DNA of 64,000 bases from HLUCCA09 sp038745585 (GTDB lineage Bacteria; Pseudomonadota; Alphaproteobacteria; Rhodobacterales; Rhodobacteraceae), in NCBI GenBank assembly GCA_038745585.1, contig JBCDLH010000010.1, forward strand, positions 96,032 through 160,031, read 5' to 3'. Under the pieces are notes generated by a model that searched no databases, was not told where the DNA came from, and saw nothing but the letters and a program-made list of their open reading frames with translations. Position numbers and translations under genes: made by a program. Positions 42,938 to 50,990 of the stretch are shown piece after piece (position 1 is the first letter of the stretch; the number at the start of each line of letters is the position of its first letter).

Positions 42938-44344
42938 ATGTCGACCCGCCTTTCGCGCCGTGCGGCGCTTGGCCTTCTCGGAGGTGGTACGCTTGCTGCG
43001 GCTGGCCCTTGGGCGCTCCGCTCGGCGGCGGCCACGGGGAGCGCTGAGATCGATGTCCGATCCGCGCGCTACTCCTTTTTCGAAGGGTCCGTGACCGAGG
43101 GGCTGGTTTCCACCCTGCCGGATGCGCCGCCGCCCGTGATCCGTATGCAGCGGAACCGGACGTTTCGCGCGCGGGTAACGAATCGGCTGCAGGACTACAC
43201 CACGATGCATTGGCACGGGCTGCGCCTCGATAATGCGATGGATGGCGTGCCTTACCTGACCCAAGTCCCCCTCGCGGAGTGCGACGCATACGACTATGAG
43301 CTTTTCTCGCCGGATGCCGGCACGTTTTGGTATCACCCGCACTGCATGACGATGGACCAGATGGCGCTCGGTCTGACCGGTATTCTGGTCGTCGAGGAGG
43401 ATGAAGATCCCGGCTTCGATGCCGAGATCCCGCTCAACCTCAAAGATTTCCGGCTCGACGGAGACGGCGATTGGCTGGAGCTTTGGACAGCGCGCGGGGC
43501 GGCCCGGGGCGGCACCTACGGCACGGTCATCACGACCAATTGGAAGGTCGCGCCCGCCTATGACGCGCCGGCCGGTGGCCTCGTGCGCCTCCGCATCGCC
43601 GCGACAGATACGACCCGGATCTACAAGCTCTTCGTACCGGATGCCGTGGCGAAGGTTATCGCGCTGGACGGGCACCCGTTGCCAACGCTTTCCGACATGC
43701 CCAAGGCGGAAGAAGCGGCGCTCGTCCTGGGGCCTGGGCAACGCGCCGACATCGCTGTCTTGATGCCCTCGTCTGAGGGTCAGCACGTCACGCTGATGGC
43801 CGATACCCCAGGCGCGCCGCGGGCTCTTGCGACCTTTGTCGCCAGCGGACCGAACGCGGCGCGCACCGTGGACGAGGTCACGCCGCTGCCGCCCAATCCC
43901 GTGCCGGAGCCCGATTTGGCGGCGGCGCGGATCGAAGAGTTTGTCTTCGGCTGGTCGCCCGAGGGGGATCTGCCGAATAACGGCCTCTGCGGGACGCTGC
44001 CCTACACGTTTTGGTCAGTCAACCGGACGCCTTGGGCGGGCGACGCTGCGCCCGGTGTCGGGCCGCTTGCGACGTTTCGGCTAGGGACAAGCGTCGTCCT
44101 ACGCTTGCGCAACGAAAGCCCCAACGATCATCCAATCCACCTCCATGGCCTCGCGTTCCGCCCGATCCAGTCGAACAAGCGGCGACTGCCGCCACACTGG
44201 ACAGATACAGTGCTGCTGCAGCGAGAGGAAACAATCGATGTGGCATTTGTCGCCGACAATCCCGGCGACTGGGCCTTTCATTGCCATGTCATTGAACACC
44301 AGAAGACGGGTCTTGCGGGCTATATCCGCGTGTTGGACGGCTAG
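42938..44344 (+). CDS. Multicopper oxidase, Tat-exported
   Basis: 468-residue periplasmic multicopper oxidase with a twin-arginine signal (LSRRAALGLLGGGTLAAAG). All four copper-binding blocks are present: TMHWHGLRL, FWYHPHC, NDHPIHLHGLAF and FHCHVIEHQKTGLAGYI. The last lacks Met in the usual axial position (Leu follows), which suggests a higher redox potential. Substrate may be Cu(I), Fe(II), Mn(II) or an organic; no Met-rich CueO-type insert is seen. It converges on the ECF sigma gene. Confidence 0.92.
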   Translation: MSTRLSRRAALGLLGGGTLAAAGPWALRSAAATGSAEIDVRSARYSFFEGSVTEGLVSTLPDAPPPVIRMQRNRTFRARVTNRLQDYTTMHWHGLRLDNAMDGVPYLTQVPLAECDAYDYELFSPDAGTFWYHPHCMTMDQMALGLTGILVVEEDEDPGFDAEIPLNLKDFRLDGDGDWLELWTARGAARGGTYGTVITTNWKVAPAYDAPAGGLVRLRIAATDTTRIYKLFVPDAVAKVIALDGHPLPTLSDMPKAEEAALVLGPGQRADIAVLMPSSEGQHVTLMADTPGAPRALATFVASGPNAARTVDEVTPLPPNPVPEPDLAAARIEEFVFGWSPEGDLPNNGLCGTLPYTFWSVNRTPWAGDAAPGVGPLATFRLGTSVVLRLRNESPNDHPIHLHGLAFRPIQSNKRRLPPHWTDTVLLQREETIDVAFVADNPGDWAFHCHVIEHQKTGLAGYIRVLDG

Positions 44345-44436
44345 GCGCGGCCGGACACTTGGGCAATCGGTTGGATGGCGCGCTGATCGCCGAACGCCAC
44401 GCGGGGTCGATCTCGGAAATCAAACGGCGCTTTTGG

Positions 44437-45051
44437 TCACTTTGGTATCTCTGAGGGGAGCGGGGGTTGCGCCAATGCAATCTCGTCGCGCAACAGGCGC
44501 CGCGCGCGGGACATACGAGACTTCACCGTGCCGACCGGGCAGCAGACAATCTCGGCGATGTCCGCATAGCTTAGCCCATCGCGATAGCTCAGCTCGACAA
44601 TGGAGCGCAGATCCGCTGAGAGCCGCCCCAATGCGGCGCTTACTTGGCGTTGCTCAAAGCGGCGTGCGAAGCTCTCGGTCCGGTCGCATTGCATGTATTG
44701 CGCAGCGTCAATTTCCACATGCTGCTCTTCGAAGCGGAACCGGCGGCGCGTCTTTAGTGCCTTGCGGTAGGCGATGCCGTCGATCCACGTCGACACGCGT
44801 GACCGGCCTTCGAAGCGCGAGGCGCTACACCAGACGGCGAGCATCGTGTCGTTGGTCACCTCGTCGGCCCTATCCGCTTGACCAAGGATGCGCTGTGCGA
44901 GCACGTGAACGCGCACGTGAAACCGAGCATGCAGCGCCTGAAACGCGGCAGCATCGCCACAGGCGCAGGCCGCGACAAGCCGGGCATCTTCACGCTCGGA
45001 CTTGCCGGACCGGGTGCCGTTTGCCGGCAGTCTGGCGTCAAGCTCGGTCAC
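44437..45051 (-). CDS. ECF-type RNA polymerase sigma factor
   Basis: 204-residue extracytoplasmic-function sigma factor from the GTG at 45051, chosen because GGAAGGAG lies 6 bp before it; the frame is open 32 codons further upstream but not conserved. Region 2 is seen in RADEVTNDTMLAVWCSASRF and region 4 in LSYRDGLSYADIAEIVCCPV, followed by GTVKSRMSRARRLLRDEI. No anti-sigma gene adjoins it. It is on the same strand as, and 120 bp downstream of, the RTX-type gene. Confidence 0.9.
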   Translation of the reverse strand: MTELDARLPANGTRSGKSEREDARLVAACACGDAAAFQALHARFHVRVHVLAQRILGQADRADEVTNDTMLAVWCSASRFEGRSRVSTWIDGIAYRKALKTRRRFRFEEQHVEIDAAQYMQCDRTESFARRFEQRQVSAALGRLSADLRSIVELSYRDGLSYADIAEIVCCPVGTVKSRMSRARRLLRDEIALAQPPLPSEIPK

Positions 45052-45171
45052 CAGCCACTCCTTCCAGATTGGGGTTGGGTCGGCTAAGGGGCCGGCTTGG
45101 TTCAACGCGAGAGATAACGAAAGCGTGAGCCAGGCGCACATGCGCACCCATAGCCCGGCTCACGCGACAGA

Positions 45172-47211
45172 TCAGACAAACTCGAAGTTGTCCGCGCTAA
45201 AGCTGCCGAGCACGTCGACCGCGTCCTGCCCCGTCAGATCGGTATGGCGCGACAGGATCTTGAGATCGGCCGACGCATCGTTGAGGTTTTCTGAGTAAAC
45301 GAGCCGGTTCTGCTCCAGATTGGAATTGTGATAGATAAAGAGTCCGGCGCCGTCGCTGTCGACGAGTTCGGCGATCTGGTTGGCCGCTGTGCCGGCGAGA
45401 AAAGGCGTCGACGGGTCATCATCGTTGTCGACACTTGTGAGCACGATCACGTTGGCGCCCTCGGCCACCTCCGCACCTGGGGCATTTCCGTCGAGCGCGG
45501 TAAAGATCAGCGGGGTGTCGATGAGAAAGTCTGCAGCGTCGATCTGATACCGGTCCTCCTCAAAAGTGAAGTCGGTGATGAAGTCTTCTGCACCAATGAT
45601 CTGACGCCCCTCGTCGGAGACATCCGCTCCGTCGAACGGATCGCCCGAAAACGCGAATGCATCGGCCCCGTCGCCACCGGTCAGCGTGTCGCTACCGCCG
45701 CGACCGTTGAGCAGATCGTCATCGCCGCGGCCATTCAGGTCGTTCCCGCCCGCGTCACCAAAGATCACGTCGGCGCCGTTCACTGAGCCGAGCACGTTCT
45801 CAAAATTGACAAAGGTGTTTGGCCCGGCAAGCCCCGCCGCGAGATCCACGTTGATGCCGGTTGCCGCCGACAGATTCAGCGTATCGGTGCCGGCGCCGCC
45901 ATCGACAAAGTCCGTCCCGCCAAAGGGATGAATGTTGTCGTCGCCATCCCCGCCGAAGATCACGTTAGCCTCGTTGTTGCCAAAGAGCGTGTCGTCAAAA
46001 CCGGTGCCGATGACATTCTCAATGTCTTTGAGTTCGACAACCGCATCTCCCTGGCTGAGCACGCCAACTTCGCTTTCGGGGAGGTTGTTGAGCGCCCCTT
46101 GGTTGGAGGCATCAAGGTCGACATTTACGCCATCGGACAGCGCTGAGAGGTCAATCGTGTCGCCAGTCGCGATGTCACCAGCCTCGGTCGCCGTCGCGCC
46201 GTTCGTGTCGGTACCGCCGTCGATGACAGTACCGTCGACGACATCGGTGAGCGCAAAGACATCGTCGGTGGTCTCGACGTTCACAAACTCAAAGTTCTGC
46301 GCATCGAAGGCGTTCAGCGCCTCGATCGCATCCTGGCCGGTGAGGTCGGTTTGACGGGAGAGGATCTTGAGGTCGGCCGAGGCGTCGTTGAGGTTTTCCG
46401 AGTAGACCAGACGGTTCACGCCAAGAACCGAGTTGAAATAGACGAAGAGGCCTGCCCCGTCCTGGTCGACAAGGTCCGCAATCTGTGCAGCGGCCGTCCC
46501 GGCCAGGAAGGGAGTCGTGGGGTCCGCGTCGTTGTCAGCGTTGGTAAGGACGATGACGTTGGCGCCGAGTGGGATTTGCGCGGCCGGGTCCGTGGCGTTG
46601 ACCGCAGCAAAGCTCACATCGCCACTGATGCCGAAATCCGCCGCATCAATGCGGTAGCTGTCCTGAGTGAAATCGAAGTCGGTGATGAAGTCTTCGTTGC
46701 CGATGATTTGCCGCCCTTCAGCCGAAACATCCGCCCCATCAAAGGGATCGCCGGAGAATGCAAACGTGTCGGCGCCCGCGCCGCCCGTTAAGGTGTCCGA
46801 CCCGCCCGCGCCTTCGAGGACGTTGTCGCCTCGGTCGCCGTTGATCGTGTCGGCGAAGTCGGAGCCGGTGATGTCTTCGATCTGAAAGAGACGCTTGTCG
46901 CCGTTCTCCGTGTCCGCTTTGCGCAAGACAAGGTTCACGCTGACGGCGGCGTCCTGGCCGCGGAACGACACCGCATCCTGGCCCGATCCGCCGAAATAGC
47001 TGTCTTGGCCGGTGCCGGCCTCGATCAGGTCGTTGCCATTGCCAGCGAACACGGTGTCACGCCCTGCGCCGTCGCGGATCAGATCGTCACCGCCGCGCGC
47101 AAAGATCGTGTCGCGGCCCGCTGTGCCGTCGATTGTGTTGGCGTCATTATCGCCGAAGACAAAGGTCCGTGCGCCAAAGGACAGCGCGAAGGGGACTTTG
47201 AAAAAGCTCAT
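45172..47211 (-). CDS. RTX-type calcium-binding repeat protein with duplicated C-terminal modules
   Basis: 679-residue protein from ATG 47211, probably exported by a type I system through its C terminus (no signal peptide). Glycine-rich calcium-binding nonapeptide repeats (GGDDLIRDGAGRDTVFAGNG and similar) occur near residues 25-80, 125-150, and 480-530. A 175-residue module (GGSDTLTGG to NFEFV) occurs twice, at about 74% identity and without gaps, the second copy ending the protein. The rest resembles peptidase-type serralysin C domains. No catalytic domain is seen, so function is likely structural or adhesive. No type I secretion genes are adjacent. Confidence 0.85.
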   Translation of the reverse strand: MSFFKVPFALSFGARTFVFGDNDANTIDGTAGRDTIFARGGDDLIRDGAGRDTVFAGNGNDLIEAGTGQDSYFGGSGQDAVSFRGQDAAVSVNLVLRKADTENGDKRLFQIEDITGSDFADTINGDRGDNVLEGAGGSDTLTGGAGADTFAFSGDPFDGADVSAEGRQIIGNEDFITDFDFTQDSYRIDAADFGISGDVSFAAVNATDPAAQIPLGANVIVLTNADNDADPTTPFLAGTAAAQIADLVDQDGAGLFVYFNSVLGVNRLVYSENLNDASADLKILSRQTDLTGQDAIEALNAFDAQNFEFVNVETTDDVFALTDVVDGTVIDGGTDTNGATATEAGDIATGDTIDLSALSDGVNVDLDASNQGALNNLPESEVGVLSQGDAVVELKDIENVIGTGFDDTLFGNNEANVIFGGDGDDNIHPFGGTDFVDGGAGTDTLNLSAATGINVDLAAGLAGPNTFVNFENVLGSVNGADVIFGDAGGNDLNGRGDDDLLNGRGGSDTLTGGDGADAFAFSGDPFDGADVSDEGRQIIGAEDFITDFTFEEDRYQIDAADFLIDTPLIFTALDGNAPGAEVAEGANVIVLTSVDNDDDPSTPFLAGTAANQIAELVDSDGAGLFIYHNSNLEQNRLVYSENLNDASADLKILSRHTDLTGQDAVDVLGSFSADNFEFV
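45175..45699 (-). repeat. Second copy of the 175-residue duplicated module (C-terminal)
   Basis: 525 bp encoding 175 residues that align without gaps with 46282-46806; I count 129 identical positions. Most conserved are the first 45 residues, the NVIVLT block and the stretch VYSENLNDASADLKILSR. It ends at the protein's C terminus, where type I secretion signals lie. Confidence 0.85.
46282..46806 (-). repeat. First copy of the 175-residue duplicated module (internal)
   Basis: 525 bp matching 45175-45699 in frame and in length. It ends in NFEFV like the C-terminal copy, then continues into a DDVFALTD linker and further calcium-binding repeats. The equal length and in-frame join imply duplication of a complete C-terminal unit. 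Confidence 0.85.
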
Positions 47212-48064
47212 GGAAGGCTCCACATCCTGGGATCCGCCGATTTCGGCATCGCACCCCCGGATCCGTTCCCTCACAGGCGCAACAAGGATGGGTCGCTCGG
47301 GGCGCGGATCCGGTTCGATTTGAGCACACAAATGATTGTGACCAGGCGAAGTGAACCTTTTGGGCGGGTCAGGGAACGGGCAGGGCGCGGGTAGCGAGCC
47401 TTGCCCCGGGAGCGCTTGCGATGCTGCTAGCGCAATGCACCGTACGAGCTGTTGCGATCCAGCGGCGTGAGCGACCCGAAACACCCTCGAAGCGCTCGCA
47501 GGCTGGGTCTGGCGCGCGCTGGCACCGCGCGATGTCACGCGAAGCGTGTATGTTCAAACGAACGAGGGCGGAGATGCGGCGTGGCCGGAAAACCGGCGGT
47601 CGAGGTCCAGGCCGCACCGGCTGAGGACGCGCATCGGCAGATCTGCGACCACGCTCGCTTGGGTCGCGTAGCTCATGGTCGCCGAAGCGGCAAACCAAAC
47701 CGATCTATCGGCCGGAAAGAGGGCGCTCCAACTCTGTCGTGGAGAGACCAAACAGTTGCAAAGCGCCTCGAACCTACAAGTGCGGCAACGCTTGTCTGAA
47801 AGTAGGCGCTCTCTCGGGTGTTTATGGAAAGAATAGTTCCACGGGTCGAGCGGCATGGCTTGGGCGCCACGGTGTCGCCCGATCGACGCAGGCTTTCGGC
47901 GCAATTCACAACGAAGGAGCCTTCACGTATCCGTAATTTGTCGCAACAGCGGCGTACGATTTCAAGACCAACTGCGCGGTGATGGCAGTTTCCAGATAGT
48001 CCTGTCTGCAAAACACCAAGCTTCGATCAATTCGGCGCTGCTCGCCTTGAGTAAGGTAAGCACA
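47212..48064. other. Gene-poor region upstream of the RTX-type gene
   Basis: About 850 bp with only short, unconvincing frames on either strand and no RNA gene I recognise. It must hold the promoter of the RTX-type gene at its left end. Composition becomes less GC-rich toward the right, which together with the next features suggests worn or acquired DNA. Confidence 0.55.
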
Positions 48065-48715
48065 TTAGAGTTGTCGCCCCTCGGAATTTGAGTTTGTCGT
48101 GTAATACAATCCAAAATGTGACCGAACTGAGGTCTCACTACCGCTGACAAATCGCAATGCAACGCCTTGGGCGACGCGCGACATTGGCTCGCCCTTGGTC
48201 CATCGCTTGATCGTAGTGGCACGCAGATCGCTTCGATTGAAGAAGGCAGAACCTCTGACGGCAAACAGTGCAATCTGCCGACCGCGCCTATAGCTTTGCG
48301 CCTCAGTGACCGTATCCATTCCTGCTTTGCCCCCGAGCCAAATGGGCTTTGCCGAGCACCAGCGCCACGGCATGTTGCCGACGATGAATCTGCTATATGG
48401 CTGCGGCACGCGGACACACGCGTAGACCGAATTTCGCATGCCACCTGGCGCGTCCCATTGATCGATCGGCAAAACACGCGCGCTTGCAGTGAGATATCCC
48501 GCAGCTGTGTCACGCGGGCTGCTCCCCGAGACGCCGGCGCCGATCACCACAAGATCAAACGTCTGGTCGATAATGTCGGGTGGTATCGAGGGCCTCTCGC
48601 CCGTGGCTCGGTCGCACATTCCGACACGTCCTCGTTCGCACAGTGCTTGTGTTAAGACCCTTGGTCGCGGTCTTAGAAACGAGCTTGGCAAGTCCAAGCA
48701 TGCGCCATGTGGCAC
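48065..48715 (-). pseudogene. Possible relic of an FAD/NAD(P)-binding oxidoreductase
   Basis: A 216-codon open frame contains one credible segment: FDLVVIGAGVSG (dinucleotide-binding GxGxxG) followed about 25 residues later by ARVLPIDQWDAPGG, the pattern of the second strand and following glycines in FAD enzymes such as spermidine dehydrogenase-like proteins. The spacing helix between them is not normal and the remainder has no family character; full-length relatives exceed 500 residues. I read it as a degraded fragment. It could also be a chance frame, so confidence is low. Confidence 0.35.
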
Positions 48716-49041
48716 GCCTCGACGTATGACGCTCTCGGTTGGCTCGACAGAGTGTGGTTTGGATCGTGAGTGGAATTAATCCTCACACCTTGTGGGATAT
48801 CCCATCGGCTGCACGCGTCCGGCCCGGGCCTAGACAAAATCGCCAATCAGGGCCATGTGATGCAAAAGATGGATCTATTTGAATTTCAAGAAAGGAGCAT
48901 TGTGCACTTTTATTATCGAAGAGAGGCTGAGCATACATTCCAAGTGCCGACTATGTGATCTCTGTCTTTGGTTGACTTAAATCTATCACACTGGGAAATG
49001 ACGCACGAATATTTCGCGACCGTGCAACGGGTGGAATCGCA
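48716..49041. other. AT-richer intergenic region upstream of the DUF1971 gene
   Basis: 326 bp, visibly lower in GC than the surroundings, especially 48840-49000. No gene is supported. It contains the FNR/Nnr-like half-match at 48972-48985 and should carry the DUF1971 promoter. Confidence 0.5.
48972..48985 (+). promoter_or_regulatory. Weak FNR/Nnr-type box upstream of the DUF1971 gene
   Basis: TTGAC-TTAA-ATCTA compares with the FNR/DNR consensus TTGAT-N4-ATCAA with one clear mismatch in the right half (C for T in the left half is tolerated in Nnr boxes). It lies 57 bp before the start codon. Listed because YeaR-type genes respond to nitrate or nitric oxide in E. coli. Confidence 0.3.
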
Positions 49042-49323
49042 ATGCATGATCGTCTTCCCAAGACTGCGATGAAGTACAAAGAGACTCGGGAATTCACGGA
49101 GAAAACCGTTCCGAAAGGATTGCTGGCAGATCACAGCACGGCCGAGGGCGTTTTGGGCTTAATCGTGATCCTTGATGGTCAATTGGAATACACGCGGATC
49201 GGTCAAGGGCGGATCGCCGTGACGCCGGACCGACCGGCCGTTGTCTATCCTGCGGAAAAACATCATGTGACTTTCAGTCGACCCGTGCGGTTCAAGGTGG
49301 AGTTTTATCGCGTTCCAGAGTAG
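49042..49323 (+). CDS. DUF1971 (YeaR/TehB-like) cupin-type small protein
   Basis: 93-residue single-domain protein of the YeaR family. Key blocks are FTEKTVPKGLLADHSTAEGV, LDGQLEYTRI and PAEKHHVTFSRPVRFKVEF. E. coli YeaR is induced by nitrate and nitric oxide, and the TehB N-terminal domain is related, but the biochemical role is unknown. It overlaps the DUF364 gene tail-to-tail by 32 bp. An FNR-like box lies 57 bp upstream. Confidence 0.85.
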   Translation: MHDRLPKTAMKYKETREFTEKTVPKGLLADHSTAEGVLGLIVILDGQLEYTRIGQGRIAVTPDRPAVVYPAEKHHVTFSRPVRFKVEFYRVPE

Positions 49324-50056
49324 CGCAAAGGGTTCGCGTCGTTGCGATGTGGTCCAGCATAATCATCGTCCCGCTTTCACGGATAAAGGTCTCCGCCGCC
49401 TCCGGGTCGAGGATGACCGCGCCGAAGATCTCGTCCAGACCATGGTCGAAGAGTAACGGTGACGCCGGGCAGCTCGGACCCACCAAAATGCGGTAGGGGA
49501 CCAAGCCGCTCAGGGCAAGAATGGGCGCGAGGCTGCCATTCATCAGGGTTTGCGCTGTAACGGCGAGGAGAGACGCGCTTTGATAAGCGGCACGGGCCTC
49601 CGCCAAGGGGATGTCCCCAGGCTTCGGCTCTCGCTGGACGATCCGGGCTCGGGGAAGACGCTCCAGCGCCGCTCGAAACCCGCCGACAATCACGGCGTTT
49701 TCTCCTGGCGCTCGGATCGTGGCAAGCCCGCCGCGCGGAGCGAGATAGGCCGCGGCCGCGTCCGGCGGGTCGATCCGATTGCAATACGCATTGACGGCAG
49801 CAAGTCCGAAGGAGCGGCGGAGCGCGTCCATCGAATTCAAGTTGCTTGCCAGATCGCGGACGTCTTGCCCGGCAAAGCCCTCCGCGGGCCGGATGGTTCT
49901 TGCGCCTTCGGTGCCGCGCGCTCGGCTGCGCGCAATCCCGTACAAATCGCCGGTGCGTACCAGCGTCCAATTGAACCCGACAATGCTCTCGGCCACCCGA
50001 TCCATCAACGCGGCACCGGCGGCACAGAGGAGAAAGCCGGTGACGGCCGGGCTCAA
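49292..50056 (-). CDS. DUF364 family protein, promoter region split by an IS element
   Basis: 254-residue protein with the DUF364 pattern, a family linked to heavy-metal chelation: VGFNWTLVRTGDLYGIARS, RSFGLAAVNAYCNR, then VIVGGFRAALERLP, LTAQTLMNGSLAPILAL and LVGPSCPASPLLFDHGLDEI. The start may be the TTG at 50056 (AAGG about 8 bp upstream) or the ATG at 50005. An IS5-family element ends only 18 bp upstream of the TTG, so the native promoter has been cut off. It overlaps DUF1971 by 32 bp at the 3' ends. Confidence 0.75.
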   Translation of the reverse strand: MSPAVTGFLLCAAGAALMDRVAESIVGFNWTLVRTGDLYGIARSRARGTEGARTIRPAEGFAGQDVRDLASNLNSMDALRRSFGLAAVNAYCNRIDPPDAAAAYLAPRGGLATIRAPGENAVIVGGFRAALERLPRARIVQREPKPGDIPLAEARAAYQSASLLAVTAQTLMNGSLAPILALSGLVPYRILVGPSCPASPLLFDHGLDEIFGAVILDPEAAETFIRESGTMIMLDHIATTRTLCATLERDKTPP

Positions 50057-50070
50057 GGCCGCGACCTTGT

Positions 50071-50074
50071 CTAG
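50071..50074. repeat. Target-site duplication CTAG, left copy
   Basis: CTAG directly flanks the left end of the IS5-family element, with an identical copy at 50913-50916. A 4 bp Y-T-A-R duplication is the pattern expected for this IS group. Confidence 0.75.
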
Positions 50075-50136
50075 GGTCAGGACCCACTGATCGGGTTCTA
50101 ACGTTCTGATTCACTGTTCGAAAATCGAGCGGTGAC

Positions 50137-50535
50137 ATGAGCAATCTCTTCTGGCCGACGGACGCGCAGATGGCGCGTTTGGAGCCCTACTTTCCGAAAT
50201 CCCATGGCAAGCCTCGCGTCGACGACCGGCGCGTCCTGTCTGGCATAATCTTCATCAATCGCAACGGGTTGCGCTGGTGCGACGCACCCAAGGAGTATGG
50301 CCCCCACAAGACGCTCTACAACCGCTGGAAGCGCTGGAGCGAAAGGGGCGTGTTCGCCCGCATCCTGGTGGGGCTGGCTGCCGAGGAGCCCGAGGAAAAG
50401 ACGGCGATGATCGACGCGACCTATCTCAAGACCCACCGCACGGCGACCAGCCTGCGCCTAAAAAAGGGGGCGTGGACGGCTAATCGGTCGGACCAAGGGC
50501 GGCATGAACACCAAGTTGCACGCTGTCACGGATAG
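50137..50535 (+). CDS. IS5-family transposase, first frame (OrfA)
   Basis: 132-residue frame with the N-terminal half of an IS5/IS427 transposase: LFWPTDAQMARLEPYFPKSH, NGLRWCDAPKEYGPHKTLYN and the first catalytic aspartate in TAMIDATYLKTHRT. True homology ends at about LRLKKG (50465); the last 20 residues are out-of-frame tail. The A6G5 run at 50460-50470 is where the reading frame must change to reach the second part. Confidence 0.9.
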   Translation: MSNLFWPTDAQMARLEPYFPKSHGKPRVDDRRVLSGIIFINRNGLRWCDAPKEYGPHKTLYNRWKRWSERGVFARILVGLAAEEPEEKTAMIDATYLKTHRTATSLRLKKGAWTANRSDQGRHEHQVARCHG

Positions 50536-50893
50536 CGAAGGGCGCCCGATCCGGTTCTTCATCACGGCTGGCCAAGTCAGCGACTATGTCGGCGCGCGGG
50601 CGCTGTACGGATCCCTGCCAGCGGTCAAATGGTTGATTGCCGATCGGGGCTACGACGCCGACTGGTTTCGAGAAGCGTTGCAGGAAAAGGGAATACGGCC
50701 CTGCATCCCCGGCCGGAAGTCCCGTGACAAGGCGGTGCGCTATGACAGACGGCGATACAAGCGGCGCAACCGCATCGAGATCATGTTCGGTCGGCTGAAA
50801 GACTGGCGCCGGGTCGCCACCCGCTACGACCGCTGCCCAAAGGTCTTCCTGTCAGCCATCGCACTCGCCGCAGCTGTTATCTTCTGGCTTTAA
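50504..50893 (+). CDS. IS5-family transposase, second frame (OrfB)
   Basis: 129-residue frame with the C-terminal half of the transposase: the second catalytic Asp in LIADRGYDADWFREAL and the Glu in RRNRIEIMFGRLKDWRRVAT. The homologous sequence already begins upstream of this ATG (RLIGRTKGG), so it is normally made as a fusion with OrfA. The frame is +1 (or -2) relative to OrfA; this could be programmed frameshifting or a disabling indel. Confidence 0.88.
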   Translation: MNTKLHAVTDSEGRPIRFFITAGQVSDYVGARALYGSLPAVKWLIADRGYDADWFREALQEKGIRPCIPGRKSRDKAVRYDRRRYKRRNRIEIMFGRLKDWRRVATRYDRCPKVFLSAIALAAAVIFWL

Positions 50894-50912
50894 CAATCAA
50901 TGAGTCTGGATC

Positions 50913-50916
50913 CTAG
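50913..50916. repeat. Target-site duplication CTAG, right copy
   Basis: Matches 50071-50074 on the other side of the element. Joining the two sides with one copy restores a continuous leftward open frame running into the DUF364 gene. Confidence 0.75.
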
Positions 50917-50990
50917 GATCGCGACAAGCACGAGACCCGGAGCCAGATGCTGCCGTTCAGCGTGCGGTCGGTAGGGCGAGGTCAGATTGG

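Larger units (their letters stand above)
50075..50912 (+). mobile_element. IS5-family insertion sequence (IS427-group type), 838 bp
   Basis: Bounded by imperfect terminal inverted repeats (left GGTCAGGACCCACTGATC, right complement GATCCAGACTCATTGATT; I count 12 of 18 matches) and CTAG target duplications. It carries two overlapping transposase frames with a run of six A then five G at the overlap. Length and structure fit the IS427 group. It sits immediately upstream of the DUF364 gene in opposite orientation. Both ends are present, so it may still be mobile if frameshifting works. Confidence 0.85.

Noticed and set aside
42681..43289. Upstream extension of the HugZ-like frame
   Set aside because: It runs under the start of the multicopper oxidase gene on the other strand and shows no split-barrel pattern.
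45328..47394. Several rightward open frames opposite the RTX-type gene
   Set aside because: They mirror the repeat structure of the leftward gene, with Val/Asp/Ala-rich products and no ribosome sites.
48770..48958. Small rightward frame ending before the DUF1971 gene
   Set aside because: No ribosome site, no family resemblance, and AT-rich flanking sequence with mixed codon use.
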